Below, piece by piece: positions 1 to 11,587 of a stretch of DNA of 64,000 nt (its first letter is position 1; each line of letters starts with the position of its first letter). Position numbers and translations under genes: made by a program. The DNA is from Plenodomus lindquistii (Eukaryota; Ascomycota; Dothideomycetes; Pleosporales; Leptosphaeriaceae): NCBI GenBank assembly GCA_025504975.1, contig JANUWI010000003.1, positions 124,001-188,000 of the forward strand, read 5' to 3'. A model generated the notes under the pieces. It saw only the letters and a program-made list of their open reading frames with translations. It ran no database searches and was not told the DNA's origin.

Positions 1-144
1 CTGAGGGAGAACGAGTTTAGTGGGGGTTGGTGGGAGGAGGTGGTGTTTGCGGTGTTGGATAATAAAAAGGGTGGTGAGGGGGGGAAGACGGGGAAGGGGA
101 ATTTTGGCGTGTTTTCTAGGGTGTTGGATGGCGAGGTTGTTTGA
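1..144 (+). CDS. C-terminus of a TIGR02452/PARG-like macrodomain protein (partial)
   Basis: The gene is cut by the left edge. Frame 1 is open from base 1 to a TGA and gives 47 residues. They contain GWWEEVVFAVLD, a glycine/lysine-rich loop, then NFGVF and a final LDGEVV. The pattern of a beta-strand FAVLD, a short loop, a second NF.VF element and a terminal LDG resembles the end of the microbial-type poly(ADP-ribose) glycohydrolase (TIGR02452) family, which removes ADP-ribose from proteins. The catalytic glutamates would lie upstream and cannot be checked, so the name rests on about 45 residues and on recall of the family. The short gap to the next gene, RRP6 on the other strand, makes the two convergent. 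Confidence 0.5.
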   Translation: MRENEFSGGWWEEVVFAVLDNKKGGEGGKTGKGNFGVFSRVLDGEVV

Positions 145-391
145 GGTGTGGGGCAAGAGATTATGATGGTTATTCACGAGGTGAGAGCTTGAAAGGTAGT
201 ACAGAGGAGGCGAATTTGCAGTAGAAATAGGTCGCCTTCAATAATGATTAAAGGAGGCCCGATGTAATTGATGAAGTCGACCAAGCGTGATACTAGGGAC
301 GGACGCCTAGCATGAGGTATCACAATGCAATGCCAATGCAAATATATACACAATGCCCAAACAAAACGCGCTCCTACGTCTACCAAGCGCT

Positions 392-2841
392 CTACTTGGT
401 AAACGTCCTGCTCCTACCCGCAATTTCCTTTTGCGCCCTCGGAAGTCCCTTTGGCGCATCAGTCATGCCCGAGAAGGCATTGAAGCCCTTCTTCTTTTTC
501 TTCTTATCCTTCTTCTTGTCTTTGCCATCCTTGTCTTCGGCATGAAGCACTGACGGTGCAGTTGCATAGTCGAAAGCGGGCTCATCATGATTCGTGGCGG
601 CGGCTGCGGCTGCCTCCTTCTTCTTTGCTTTCTTTGCTGCTTTGCGTGCCGCCTTGTCGCGTTTGCGGATGGTGTCTTCGGAATCTTCGTCGTGCTGGTC
701 GAGCATGATTTCGTCGTTGGTCATGGGGTCGAGGGCTGGTGCGGATGCGGCGTCTTCAGGTGCATCACCACGCTTTCGCTTACGGCCACCAAGTTGTTTG
801 ACGACGAACATGTCGGTTCGTTCATCTTCTGCTGGTCGGTCTTCCTTGGGGACAAAGATGGGTTTGGGTTGCTCGACTTGTGGTGTATGCGCGGCTCCGT
901 TTGTTTCGAAGATTTCGGCGGTCAAAGGTGGCAGGGGCAGAGCAAGGTCGACCTTGATCGTTGGTGCTTTCTGTGGGCGTGAGTCGGTCCATAGCTTGCC
1001 CCAGAACTCTGATGCTTCGGCGCGACTGGCTGGTACGGTGATGTCACCCAGGGAAGGCGCCGCTTTAGCTTCTACCATTGCTTTGGGAGTTGTTGCTGCC
1101 GGTGAATCGAGGTGCTTCGACTTGGCTGCCCATTCTGCTTCTCTCATATCGGCAATCTTCTTCAGAACATCGTTGAGATCGGGCCCATTGACACCTTCCT
1201 GCTTTGCCTTTGTGACCACGCGCACAAGATCGTCTGCACGCCCTCGGATGATGTGCGATACGTGCTGGACTGCAGTGAACAGCGCGGACTTGTCCAAAGG
1301 CATGGCTCGAGCCACGGAGAACACGGCATGGTTTGGCATAATAAACAGTGGGCTTTCGTCTTCTTCTCGACTGAGACTATCTCTCCACTGATGAACTGCT
1401 CGGAACACTGCGAATTGCTGAGGCGTGAACTGGACGGGCGTACGCGATATAAGCTTGTACCAGCCACCAGTTCCAGAGCCGGTTTCTACATCGTAGACGG
1501 GATGTTCGTAGCGTTGCAGGGCAGTCTCTTTCGATTTCTCCAGTACATCATTGACCTTGTTCTTTTCGGGGTTTGAAAAGTCGGATTGCTCCACGAGCTC
1601 GTTTCGCATCGTATCGAATATGTATAGTAGAAAATGGGTATCCGCTCGCGCGTACTCTAGGAGTTCTTTTCCTAACGGCCTGATTCGCCAGTCTGCGAGT
1701 TGGTACTGTTTCTGTGCCTTGAATCCCACGATTCGCTCTAGCAAATACGCCAGACTTCCACCTGGGTATCCGAGTGACCGCGCCGCGTGGTATGTGTCGA
1801 ACAGCCCGACTACGTAGAGCCCAAGATCGCGCTGAAGCCACATTATGTCCATGTAGGCACCGTGTAGAACCTTGATGATACTGGGATCGGCAAAGACTTC
1901 GTTGAGACATTCCAGCTTCCTGCGCCATGGCTTCAATGTGTCCACTATCCAGTCCTGTTCGCGGGTGCTGATTTGCATCAATGAGACCATGCCAATGTAC
2001 GAGCGATTGTCGTGGTGCTCAAGATCGACAGCGATCTCTTTTGCCTTTTTCAGCTCAGCTAACATTGTCGCAAGCGCCTCTGGAGTGTCAACATATATGG
2101 CCGTGGTAGATTCGAAGGGTTCGTATTGTTGCGGTTCGGCGTGTTCGTACATTGCGGGAGGATACTTGTATGTCTCGATTTCGGTCTGGTAAAGATGTGG
2201 ATATCTGCTTGAGGTGAGAAGGCGTCTAGAAAAGGAGACTTTTGGCCGTACTGTTCGCGGCCTCTCTTGTCCTGGAAAGTCTTGAGACATTCCTCTAATG
2301 GGATCTTGGCATGAGGCTTTGCGGTCACCAGCGGACGGAAGCCGCCAGTCTCGTCGTTGGTCGGCACATGGTCGAATTTGAGCTGAGGTTTCGCAATGAT
2401 CTTGCGGTCTGCGATGTTGGGTCGTGGTGCTACAGCAGCCTGGTTACAATTGTTAGATAGATGGCTTGCCACTTGAGTCTGCGGCCTTACTGTTTCTCCT
2501 GCTGGGCTTAACCGCTTGACAACACCGGTATACTCGTCCAGGCTAGTATCTGCCTTCTCAAGCAAGCTGTCGATGACATCAACAACCCCCCTCCAATTGC
2601 CGTCTACGGCTTCGACGTCGGGTAGCTTGGGACCTACAGCGTCCGAGCTCGCTGCAGCATTTTCAAGCAGGCGCTGCGCGAGGTGGAGAAGACGCGCATT
2701 CTGGGCATCGAGTTGCGCACCGGCTTGTGGGTTGAGCGACCGTTGGAAAGAAATGTCTGCGCCGCCGATGCGGGAAGCAGAGCGCGTGGTAGACACCAGG
2801 GCCTTTGAGATTTCGTCCTGGAGAGTCTTGAAGGAGTCCAT
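392..2841 (-). CDS. RRP6: Exosome 3'-5' exoribonuclease Rrp6
   Basis: This is the nuclear exosome-associated 3'-5' exoribonuclease that trims rRNA, snoRNA and aberrant RNAs. Exons on the minus strand are 2841-2491, 2439-2252 and 2204-392, giving 783 aa. The introns are 51 bp (GTAAGG...CCAG) and 47 bp (GTACGG...GCAG). The first is in frame, so retention would not break the frame. The PMC2NT domain that binds Rrp47 covers about residues 1-110. The DEDD-Y nuclease follows: VDLEHH near 239, HGAYMDIMWLQ, LFDTYHAARSLG and YARADTHFLLYIFD. An HRDC domain follows (FAVFRAVHQWRDSLSRE). The last 200 residues are disordered, with Lys-rich runs that look like nuclear localisation signals. Length and domain order match fungal Rrp6. 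It is divergent from MDM35, with 285 bp between the start codons. Confidence 0.95.
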
Positions 2842-3126
2842 GATGAGGTCAGCGGCTGCTCATTATAGTCGCGCGCTTCTTGTCTTCGGGCGATTGGTGA
2901 TGTGGCTCCCTTGGCAGTGGTAGTTATGGGTGGGAGTGGGAGTGGGAGTGGAAGTTGAAGAGGAAGAATGGCGCTGGCGCATTGTTTGGGAGGAAGGTTC
3001 AGACATACAAGAAAATCACCCTTGGCGCTAGGCTTATCGATAGAGCTGGTGAGGCAGGTGCGACTCTGCTGTGGCCCTACCACTCTCATGCCAACTTGAG
3101 CACCTCGCTGTACACAGTATTTGAAC

Positions 3127-3589
3127 ATGTCGGCATCGCTAGCTCCAGAGTGCAACGAAGTCAAAGAGTATGTTGATTATGGTTGCCGGCGGCTCGCCAC
3201 TATGTCACGATCTAACGCCAGTCCAGACGCTACGACAACTGCTTCCTCAAATGGTACAGCGAGAGTAAGGTGGAGACTGAACAACATGAAATATCATCAC
3301 ACTAAGAGATATGTAGAATTTTTGAGGGGCACAGCCACTTCTGATGAATGCAAACCCCTATTTGAGCAGTACGAGAAATGTCTATCAGTAAGTTATATCA
3401 ACCTAGAAGCCGTTCGCACAAGTCTGATACGTGCGAAGCGCGCTCTTAGTGAACGTGGTATCGACAAGATGCTTAAAGAAGTTCGCGATGACAACAAAGA
3501 GAACGATGCTGAGCATATGAAGCCTGTGAGTTGTGGGACCGGTCATGATGCGCGATGGAACAGTGCTGACTTCTTCTCAGAGTCGATAG
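3127..3589 (+). CDS. MDM35: Mitochondrial intermembrane-space protein Mdm35 (TRIAP1)
   Basis: This small twin CX9C protein chaperones Ups1/Ups2 lipid-transfer proteins in the mitochondrial intermembrane space and so supports phosphatidic acid and PS transport. It is unusually intron-dense: exons 3127-3167, 3227-3264, 3317-3387, 3439-3525 and 3581-3589 give 81 aa. Spliced, both CX9C motifs appear (CNEVKERYDNC and CKPLFEQYEKC), followed by RGIDKMLKEVRDDNKE. The two pairs of cysteines form the disulfides made by Mia40 during import. Each intron starts GTA or GTG and ends AG, and only this combination restores the family sequence. The last exon is just AGT CGA TAG, which is the least certain part. 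Reading the ORF unspliced gives a false 198-residue protein that lacks the first motif. Confidence 0.9.
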
Positions 3590-4046
3590 CATACATAGCA
3601 GCCAATGGTAGGCTCACAAGCAGCATTTGCAGATTGCATCAAGTGGACGATACTGAGAGTCCTGCCCAGCGCATAACAAATCACGTGAGTAGGCCCAAAA
3701 CTTACGATTCGCGATGATTACTAGACCTGGTGGGACTATCAAGCTGATACTTGACCAAAGCGCTACTACTTCTGGCGTTCGCAAAAGCAATCGTATACTG
3801 TACTCCAAGCAGCCCCTGTACTTATCTTGTATAACAACTTTTCTTACTACGTTCATCAACTATGGTAGGTGTAATCAAAATACGTTCATAGACGGAATCT
3901 AGAATATTCCTTGCACATTCATCCGCGTCTCGCATCGCATCCTCGGACCTCGCGCTAGTTGGTCTATGACGCACTAGTGAAGACTTCCGTACCCACCAAA
4001 AAGCTCCACTTTCCTCAACTACAGCATTCCTCTTATTGACTCTTCG
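3590..4046. other. Intergenic, MDM35 to MAPEG gene
   Basis: No ORF with coding character was seen on either strand. It should hold the MDM35 3' UTR and the promoter of the downstream MAPEG gene. The sequence just before the start is pyrimidine-rich. Confidence 0.5.
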
Positions 4047-4664
4047 ATGGTCAATTACCTTTCCACCCCAATTGCAGCTACTCCTCCTTCCACAAGCATG
4101 GCTTCCAAAGTCGGACTCGGTGTACCCCTCCCCCTGCTCGCACCTGCGACAGCAACCTGGGCTGCCCCTTTTGCACTCTACTACATCTTCCTCCAGAACC
4201 GAATTGTGTACCACCGTCTTAACACCGGCACGTATGTGTCTTTGAGCCCCTCGACTGAGTTCCAGTCTAATTATTGAGAAACAGTGTCTTGGGTGACACT
4301 ATAGATGCAACAAAAAAAGGCGCCGAGGACAAGCTCTACGTAGCCAGTCGTTCGCAGGCCAACTTTGCCGAGAACGTTCCCTTGGTGCTCGCCATAGCAC
4401 TTCTTGCAGAGCTCAACGGAGCCAAGCGGTGAGTCTTTACGCTTCGACTTTGAAGCACAAACGGTACTAATAGTGAAAAGATCATACATCAATTATGCAC
4501 TAGGCGCGCTCTTTGCATTCCGTGTCAGCCATGTCGAATTGGGCCTGATGGTCAAGGGCTCAGCAGCTCCGGGTAGACCCGTTGGGTACTTTGGTACTCA
4601 AGCTGTGTTGCTGGGATTGTCTAGTTATGCGGTGTACCTGATCAAGGACTACTGGCTGATCTAA
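4047..4664 (+). CDS. MAPEG-family membrane protein
   Basis: This is a small integral membrane protein of the MAPEG superfamily (microsomal glutathione transferase/eicosanoid enzymes); its substrate is unknown. Exons are 4047-4231, 4285-4428 and 4481-4664, giving 170 aa. An internal ATG at 4098 (MASKVGLGVPLP) would give 153 aa and is the likelier start, because family members begin close to the first membrane segment. Visible features are a hydrophobic start ending in FALYYIFLQNR, a loop with SRSQANFAENVP, the family signature ELNGAKR, then LGALFAFRVSHVELG and the GRPVGYFGTQ loop before the last membrane helix. Four membrane segments are expected. Both introns are 52-53 bp with good consensus. 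A glutathione-dependent reaction is inference from the family. Confidence 0.85.
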
Positions 4665-5236
4665 GTATTGCTCGAGTTGGAGCCGGATCTGTCAGTGAGC
4701 GGCAGTACCACGATAGAAGTATTAGGCGCAATAGACTCAGACGCGAGTTCATGATTGTTTATGCATCTTCAGTTAACACATAACCTCAATATACTACAGG
4801 TTGACAATCTTTTCTACGCACGAGCTCGTGAATGTGAAGTCACAAGCGCTATTCACTTCAGACAATGCAACAAACTGATAAACAGTTCACGAAGGATCCC
4901 TAAGTGGATGCTATGTACATGCCCTTCAAAGCGTAGACAGGATACCATTTTGGCTGTGTGTGTTTGTGCTTTCTCCTTGCTGCTAGGTGGGTTTTCGCAT
5001 TATGCTTTTCAGGCGTGATGGAGATTCGATCAATACGAAGCTCATTACGAGGGGCTGCTAAGGTGCCAAGCCACAACTTCTTAAGGCTGTCAACATCCGA
5101 GTCGTCCCCCACCACATCCTTGCATACAGCCATTCGCGCCCGCAGCTCGCTACGGCCATTTGTTCTCTTTCAAATCGCCCTTGGTACAGTCTCCCACCAT
5201 TTGCAGCTCATAACACGAACATCCACCGGCGGCGCA
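4665..5236. other. Intergenic, MAPEG gene to GGA
   Basis: No convincing gene was found. Short ORFs occur on both strands but lack family resemblance. The last 200 bp probably carry the GGA promoter and 5' UTR. Confidence 0.5.
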
Positions 5237-7558
5237 ATGGAGGCAGCGTCTGCGCGCATGGCCGCCCGGGATCGTTACGGCGCATTCGGGGAGGCCCCAA
5301 GCTCTCCGCTCCAGCGCTTCATAAGTATGCCTACCTTAGATATGTCTGTTGGTCGCAACGGCTTATGGGACTCTCAACAGTACAGGCCTGCGACCCGCAA
5401 AATTTCGAACCAAATCTGGCCTTGAATCTCGAGATCTCCGATTTGATCAACAGCAAAAAGGGCTCCGCGTAGGCTATAGCGCCCACTCAACGTGAGAACG
5501 ACGCGCTCACGACTGTATAGACCTCGAGAAGCAGCCGTCACGATTGTGCACTATGTCAATCACCGCAATCAGAACGTCGCTCTCCTCGCGCTCAATGTAC
5601 GCTTCGACCCGCCGTTGGCATACATTAGCTTACCACAACGCAGCTTCTGGACATCTGTGTAAAGAATTGCGGCTATCCATTCCACCTCCAAATAAGCACA
5701 AAGGAGTTTCTCAATGAGCTTGTTCGCCGCTTCCCAGAGCGCCCACCCATCCACTCGTCGCGCGTCCAGAACAAGATTCTCGAACTCATAGAGGAATGGC
5801 GGCAAACCATATGTCAGACTTCAAGATACAAGGACGATCTTGGCTTCATAAGGGATATGCACAGGCTGTTGAGTTACAAGGGCTATGTGTTTCCAGAAGT
5901 ACGGAAAGAGGATGCGGCGGTTCTCAACCCAAGCGATGTACGTTTTGTCCGAGCAAGTGCTCTAGATCGCAGACTAACGGCACGCAGAATCTTCGATCAG
6001 CTGAAGAAATGGAGGCGGAGGAGCGCGAGGCTCAATCAGCAAAACTCCAGGAACTGATTCGCCGCGGAGGTCCGCAAGACTTGCAGGAAGCGAACAAGCT
6101 CATGAAGGTCATGGCAGGATACGATACTAGAAACAAGACCAATTGGCGCGCAAAGGCTGCAGAGGAAGTGGGCAGGATCCAGCAGAAGGCTAAGATACTG
6201 GAAGAGATGTTGCAAGGCTACAAGCCAGGCGACGAGATCAAGGAGGGCGATGTCTTTGAAGTAAGACCCTTGGCGATAGATATGAGAGACTGGCTGGCTG
6301 ACATTGCAATAGGAACTAGCCAATGCCCTGCAAAGCGCCCAGCCAAAGATTCAGAAGATGTGCGAAGAAGATTCAGAAGATCAAGAAGCCGTGGCGAAGC
6401 TATTCGAAATCAACGACAGTATACACCGAACGATAGAGCGATACAAGCTTTTCAAGAAGGGAGATATGGAGGCAGCGAACAAGATACCCCAAGGAACGCT
6501 TGGGCGGACAGGTGCTGGAGTATCACAGGGTCCAAACAACACTTTGAATCTAATCGACTTTGGCGACCCTGAACCTGCGCCTGGACCTTCTGCAGCTAGA
6601 GAACCAGCGTCGAACACACAGCAGCAACCGGCAGCCAAGGGCAATGCGTTGGAGGATGATTTGCTAGGCTTGTCCCTGAGTGGAGATAATTACGGCCAGT
6701 CTGGCAGTATATCGTTGGGAGGCTCTAATGGTTCAGGTAAGTTCGATTGACGTCCAACTAAAAATGGTCACACTCTGACCCTGTCCAGTTCTTGGGTTAT
6801 CGGGGATGCCAGTTCCACGATCACCAGCGCAGCAACGAACGTCTGCCCAAGCAATCAACGACCTCTTTGCAGCCGGTCCAGCCTCTACTCCTCCTCAGAT
6901 GTCAACACCCCCACCCTCAAACTTTGCGCAGCCCCCTGTTCAGCCAGCAAGGACGCCTGATCCGTTCGCATCCTTGGCTGCAGCACCACGACAAGCATCT
7001 CCCTTCCAATATCAGCAATCCGTCCAACCTCCGCCACCGGCATCTGCTGCTGTTGATCTTCTGGGCGGCGCCATTGCTCCCCCGACCACGAATACGGCGC
7101 AGCAGAGTACAGTGGCTGACGATGACGAGTGGACATTTGCATCTTCTGTTCCTGATACCAGCAAAGAGCTCACTGTGACCAATACCACAATCAACGTGCT
7201 TTTCAACGTCTCGCGAGAGAATGACACCACTCTCTCGATACAATCGCGAATCTCCAACAATACTTCTCTGCCAATATCTGGACTGACTTTGCAAGTCGCA
7301 GCGTCCAAGGTACGTACTCAACCAGTGATTGCTTGTACTCGAACTGACCATGTTCAGGGTGCACAACTCCAATTAGAGCCACAATCTGGTGTCAATCTTG
7401 CACCAAACCAGAAGGGTGGAATTACGCAGAACATCAGAGTAAACAATGTACAAAGAGGAACAGGCACGAGCGTCAAGATGAGGTGGAAAGCATCGTATTC
7501 GCTTGGTGGTCAGCAGAAGAACGAGATGGGCGAGATTCCCAGTCTGGGTGTTTCATAG
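5237..7558 (+). CDS. GGA: GGA-type Arf-binding clathrin adaptor
   Basis: This is a monomeric clathrin adaptor that sorts cargo from the trans-Golgi network to endosomes and is recruited by Arf-GTP. It has eight exons: 5237-5324, 5381-5468, 5521-5596, 5644-5937, 5988-6260, 6313-6736, 6789-7309 and 7358-7558, giving 654 aa with frame kept throughout. The VHS domain spans about residues 25-165, with NLALNLEISDLIN, LLDICVKNCGYPFHLQI, EEWRQTICQTSRYKDDLGF and MHRLLSYKGYVFPEV. The helical GAT domain covers about 190-310. The proline-rich hinge carries NLIDFGDPEP, which resembles a clathrin box, and DDLLGLS. The GAE ear begins near ELTVTNTTINVLFNVSR. The last 48-bp intron is in frame, so unspliced mRNA would insert 16 residues into the ear. 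The start at 5237 is chosen because it leads directly into the VHS domain. Confidence 0.92.
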
Positions 7559-7827
7559 CATTCTACATAAGAGGTAGAGAGGTCTGGACCAACTATGAAA
7601 TGCTTTTCATCGTGGTTTGATTAATGGGCTGAACTCGGCCATTATTTTGCCCTTTAGTCCATTGCGAAAAGCGATGAACAACGTCATCGACCCTGACTTT
7701 AGCTTAATTTAGTTATCGATAAACGTCGCAAACAAAGTCACTGATTTGCCCCTCCCAAACTTTCTACCCAACGCAACAACACCACCACCGCTCACATACA
7801 TACTATACCCTTCCCCAACCGCCCACC

Positions 7828-9036
7828 ATGGTCCGCCACAAGAAAGACTTCAAAGCCAACAACAAATTCAACAAGCCTGCCAAAGCCCGCGGTCCACCCC
7901 GACCCCGCCACGACTCCGACGCCGAAGATGCCTCCAACGATGCCCCCCGCCCCGAAAAGCCCGCCTACAAAGCCGCATGCTGGGACCTCGGACACTGCGA
8001 CGCCAAACGGTGTTCCGGAAAACGGCTCATGCGCCTCGGCATGATGCGCGAACTGCACGTAGGCCAAAAATTCGCGGGCGTCGTCATAAGCCCCAAAGCG
8101 CGAAAAATCCTGTCTCCCCTCGACAAACCCATCCTCGAACAATACGGCGCCGCCGTCGTAGAAGCAAGTTGGAAGCGCATCGACGAAGTCCCATTTTCCC
8201 GAATCGGCGGCAAATGCGAACGTCTGCTGCCTTACCTCGTTGCTGCGAACCCGACCAACTACGGGAAACCCTGGCGACTGAATTGCGTGGAGGCGCTTGC
8301 GGCGTGTTTTTTTATTTGTGGGAGGCAAGAGTGGGCGGAGAGTATTTTGAGTACGTTTTCGTATGGACGAGCTTTTTTGGATATCAATGCGGCGTTGTTG
8401 AGGAGGTATGCGGCGTGTGAGGATGAGGAGGGGATCAAAAAGGCAGAGGAGGTGTGGTTGGCTAAGATTGAGAAGGAGTGGAATGAGAGTCGTGCGGAGA
8501 AGGAGGAGGGCGGTGTCGAGGATGAGTGGGCGGGCGGGAATATGAATAGGAGGGTGATTGATGAGTCGGATGAGGACGAGGACGAAGATGGCAAGGACAA
8601 GGAGAGTGGCGACGAAGACGAGGACGAGGATGAAGATGAAGTAGACCCAAGGAACCCATACGACCTCCCTGAATCAGAGGATGACGAGGAGGAAATGGCA
8701 GAGTTGAGAAGACGTGTTTTAGCTTCTAAGCCGTTTGCGAATCCTAGTCCAAAGGACGAGGATAGTGGGGATGAGAAGAAGGCGCCACAGCGGATAGCTA
8801 GGACTGAGCCGGCGCCCAAGACGTCAGAGGTGCAAGGGGATGGGGATGAGGATGAGGAGAGCAGTGGGCCGGAAGGCGGAGAGGGAGACGACGAGTTTGA
8901 TAGTTTCATGGCTGCGCAGCCTACGACTGATCGGACAGGGATTACGAGTAAGCAGCGGTCAAAGGCTATGGATGGGAAGTACAAGGCTACATTTTCTAGT
9001 GGTAGTGTAAAGGGTACAGGGTTGGCGAGGGGGTAG
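7828..9036 (+). CDS. TSR3: 18S rRNA aminocarboxypropyltransferase Tsr3
   Basis: Tsr3 transfers the 3-amino-3-carboxypropyl group from S-adenosylmethionine to a hypermodified pseudouridine in 18S rRNA, late in 40S maturation in the cytoplasm. It is a single exon of 402 aa, and the start sits in a good context (CACCATGG). A basic, disordered leader is followed by the RLI-like strand CWDLGHCDAKRCSGKRL and then the SPOUT-like core: SPLDKPIL, AVVEASWKRIDEVPF, RLLPYLVAANPTNYGKPW and LNCVEALAACFFICG. From about residue 235 the tail is very acidic, with DED repeats, as in other fungal Tsr3 proteins. The reverse strand is open over this tail only because GAN codons read as serine codons there. The gene is convergent with YVC1. 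Confidence 0.93.
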   Translation: MVRHKKDFKANNKFNKPAKARGPPRPRHDSDAEDASNDAPRPEKPAYKAACWDLGHCDAKRCSGKRLMRLGMMRELHVGQKFAGVVISPKARKILSPLDKPILEQYGAAVVEASWKRIDEVPFSRIGGKCERLLPYLVAANPTNYGKPWRLNCVEALAACFFICGRQEWAESILSTFSYGRAFLDINAALLRRYAACEDEEGIKKAEEVWLAKIEKEWNESRAEKEEGGVEDEWAGGNMNRRVIDESDEDEDEDGKDKESGDEDEDEDEDEVDPRNPYDLPESEDDEEEMAELRRRVLASKPFANPSPKDEDSGDEKKAPQRIARTEPAPKTSEVQGDGDEDEESSGPEGGEGDDEFDSFMAAQPTTDRTGITSKQRSKAMDGKYKATFSSGSVKGTGLARG

Positions 9037-9253
9037 ATTTGGAAATCAGTATCTCCGATTGATGCTGGAGACAAGGTTTCCCACATTTCTGAGCTCGGGA
9101 TTGATCACAGCGATCCACTCTCTTCCGCTTTCATAAAATCATGATAGTGATTTGTTTTGTCATTTAATCTCAGTGCCTCGTATACGCAATCTCAACCCCT
9201 CAACCCACCCTCCTCACACCCATCTCTCAACCCAACCCAACCCAACGAACCCT

Positions 9254-11587
9254 CTACGCCACCGGCCCAGGCCACTGACTACTCAACCTCCTCCGTCTCG
9301 CCCCTAACGCACTCCCCGGACTAATACTTCTGCGATCCGCCCCCACCGTCGCCGCAAAGCTATTTTCCAAAATCGCATCTTCAAGATCATCTTCCTCCTC
9401 AATCCGACTGACGACATCCAACGGCGGCTCCTCCTCAAACACAGCCTGCAAATCAGCATGCGGACTCATCTTCTTCCAGCTCCACCATTCGTTTTCCCAG
9501 AGCCATGTTGAGCGGTGACTTGGGCCTGGGCCAGACAGTGATAATCTGCGCCGCGGGCGCCACAGCGCTGCACGCTCGTGATATGCGATTGCGATTAGGA
9601 TTGGGAAATTCAGGATACGCACGGCGGTAATGTTGATTTTGTGGAACCAGCGGGGGGAAAGGAGGAATTTGAGCGGGAGGAGTACGATGAAAGCGAGGAG
9701 GTTGAAGGGCGGGCGGTACGCAAATAGCGAGTCTGACTTTACGCCTTCAAACGTGAGGACTGCGCGGCGAAACTGGATTTCCGCGGTGGCATCTGCTGCG
9801 ATTTTGGAAAAGGTGTTTGAGAGGATGGACACGAGGACGGTGAGGAAGAGGGTATTGCCTAGGAAGGCGTAGATGACCATTAGGGTTGGGCCGAGGATCT
9901 CGTGGAACCCGGGGGCCTCGTCGATGCCTTGGCCGTCTAGGCCGAACCAGATCCATAACATCCATTTGGAGATTGTGATGCTGTTTGGCGAGTCTTCGTA
10001 GCCGACGGCTGGGTTGCTGATGCTGAGCCATTTGAGTGCGAGGAGGAAGCCGCCAAAACACCAGAATGCTATTAGACTGAGCGCGGTGAATTCCTTCATC
10101 ATGGCGCGCAGGGCAATGAAGAGCATGTTCTCGGGCATGAGGTTGAAGGCGATGCGTGGGAAGAGAATGGGTGATGCGACGGCGAGGACGTCGAGGGCTT
10201 GTCGCCCGGTTTCGTCGTTGGCCGTGGACCACCCGTGGCAGCGCATGCCGAGATAGATGAGGAAGATGCCGGCGAAGGTGACATCGAGAAAGGCCCAGAG
10301 TTCTTGAGTGTGCACTTCCCAGCCGTGCTCGAGGCAGGAGGTGAGTTCGTCCAGCACCCAGCCGCTACCGTAGAGGAGGAAGCAGATCTCGGCGCTGGTG
10401 AGGAGATGGTCTTTGCGGACTGTCATGCACCAGGCGTATAGTCCGAGGAGAATGATGAATTGGACCACTTCTATCATGTTGCGCGTCTTGGGCACCATGA
10501 GACGATACTGGTTAAGTAACGGCGCTTTCCGTGGATCGTAGAGGGATATGGGCTTGTACTTGTAGTGATCTGGGATGATATCGATGAACGTGGTTGGTGT
10601 GTAGACGATGCGACCGCGATACACTGCATCAATGACCTTTTGCGAAGCAGAGCTACTGAGTAGAACTTTGCTCTCCGACACAATGGCGACTTCAAGTGCA
10701 GTCAACTTGCCCTCGTTGTCGCCTTGGCCCTGATACTCAGATACATGGCGTGCGGGACAACGTTCCTCTGGCGCGCCTTGAAACGGTTGGAATGGAGCAA
10801 CAAGGATCTGAGCCAGGAGAAGTAGGCCAGCCTTTCCTGTGCTTTCTTCATCATGGCGTCTTAAGACCTTCATAGCGACAAGCTCACAGAGGTTCGCGCG
10901 CGTGAGATCAACTGTTTGGTGGTGATGTTGAAACTGCTGTTCGCGTAGGAACTGCATACGGTTCACTAATAGACAGTAGACGATCGAAATGTCATCTTCA
11001 TCGTAGAGACGGTCCACAAGCGGCTTGACGATGAGAACATTCATTCGAGGTTCTCTGAGTTGCTCAGTTGTGTAGGGGTCTTCTATGACCGCAAGAATAA
11101 GTCGTCGAATGCTGTGATACATCAGTATTCTGTCGTCACAACTGCCCATCAAATGTTCATACCGGTGGATATTGAAGTACACCCTCAGATGGTTGTTCGG
11201 GTTCGGCCCAAAAATATCTCGCGGTCCCACAGGCTCTCCCCGTCCATTGAAACAGCCATCTGCGCCTGCATGATCGTCATCTGGGAGTAACGTTTCCTGC
11301 TCTTCTCTACTCTTCGCGGCCCGCAAAGCATCACTCAGCGTGCGTTGCGTGTCCGTAAGATGTGGTCTTCTCAGGTACTTTCGAAATTCAATGTGTCGTG
11401 AAGCTTTGCGTGATGGAGACGGCCTCTGTCTGGGTGACATATCATCACCGTCGCTCTGCATTGTTGCACTGTCGCGACTGTCATGACTGCTTTGGTTGGA
11501 ATGAAGTCTTGGCCTTGGAAACGTTCCATATGCTGCGCTGCCAATGCCACTACCGTTCGAATCTGGGTTGGAGGTTGGGCCTGACAT
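9254..11587 (-). CDS. YVC1: Vacuolar TRP-type cation channel Yvc1
   Basis: This is a TRPY1-like channel that releases calcium from the vacuole under osmotic or oxidative stress. It is a single exon of 777 aa. The N-terminal 130 residues are disordered and Ser/Arg-rich. A soluble helical domain follows, with NLCELVAMKVLRRHDE and LLLLAQILVAPFQPF. The membrane domain spans roughly residues 370-670, with segments around VVQFIILLGLYAWCMTV, FAGIFLIYLGMRC and SLIAFWCFGGFLLALKWL. The pore region WMLWIWFGLDGQGIDEAP is followed by the last helix, FLGNTLFLTVLVSILSNTF. An acidic cytosolic tail (EEPPLDVVSRIEEEDDLED) could be the calcium-sensing part. All family hallmarks are present and no disruption was seen. 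Confidence 0.93.
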   Translation of the reverse strand: MSGPTSNPDSNGSGIGSAAYGTFPRPRLHSNQSSHDSRDSATMQSDGDDMSPRQRPSPSRKASRHIEFRKYLRRPHLTDTQRTLSDALRAAKSREEQETLLPDDDHAGADGCFNGRGEPVGPRDIFGPNPNNHLRVYFNIHRYEHLMGSCDDRILMYHSIRRLILAVIEDPYTTEQLREPRMNVLIVKPLVDRLYDEDDISIVYCLLVNRMQFLREQQFQHHHQTVDLTRANLCELVAMKVLRRHDEESTGKAGLLLLAQILVAPFQPFQGAPEERCPARHVSEYQGQGDNEGKLTALEVAIVSESKVLLSSSASQKVIDAVYRGRIVYTPTTFIDIIPDHYKYKPISLYDPRKAPLLNQYRLMVPKTRNMIEVVQFIILLGLYAWCMTVRKDHLLTSAEICFLLYGSGWVLDELTSCLEHGWEVHTQELWAFLDVTFAGIFLIYLGMRCHGWSTANDETGRQALDVLAVASPILFPRIAFNLMPENMLFIALRAMMKEFTALSLIAFWCFGGFLLALKWLSISNPAVGYEDSPNSITISKWMLWIWFGLDGQGIDEAPGFHEILGPTLMVIYAFLGNTLFLTVLVSILSNTFSKIAADATAEIQFRRAVLTFEGVKSDSLFAYRPPFNLLAFIVLLPLKFLLSPRWFHKINITAVRILNFPILIAIAYHERAALWRPRRRLSLSGPGPSHRSTWLWENEWWSWKKMSPHADLQAVFEEEPPLDVVSRIEEEDDLEDAILENSFAATVGADRRSISPGSALGARRRRLSSQWPGPVA

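Noticed and set aside
594..1391. 265-codon ORF antisense to RRP6
   Set aside because: It is a shadow of the coding strand without family resemblance.
8259..9086. 275-codon Ser-rich ORF antisense to TSR3
   Set aside because: It arises because the acidic GAN codons of Tsr3 read as serine codons in reverse; TSR3 is clearly the real gene.
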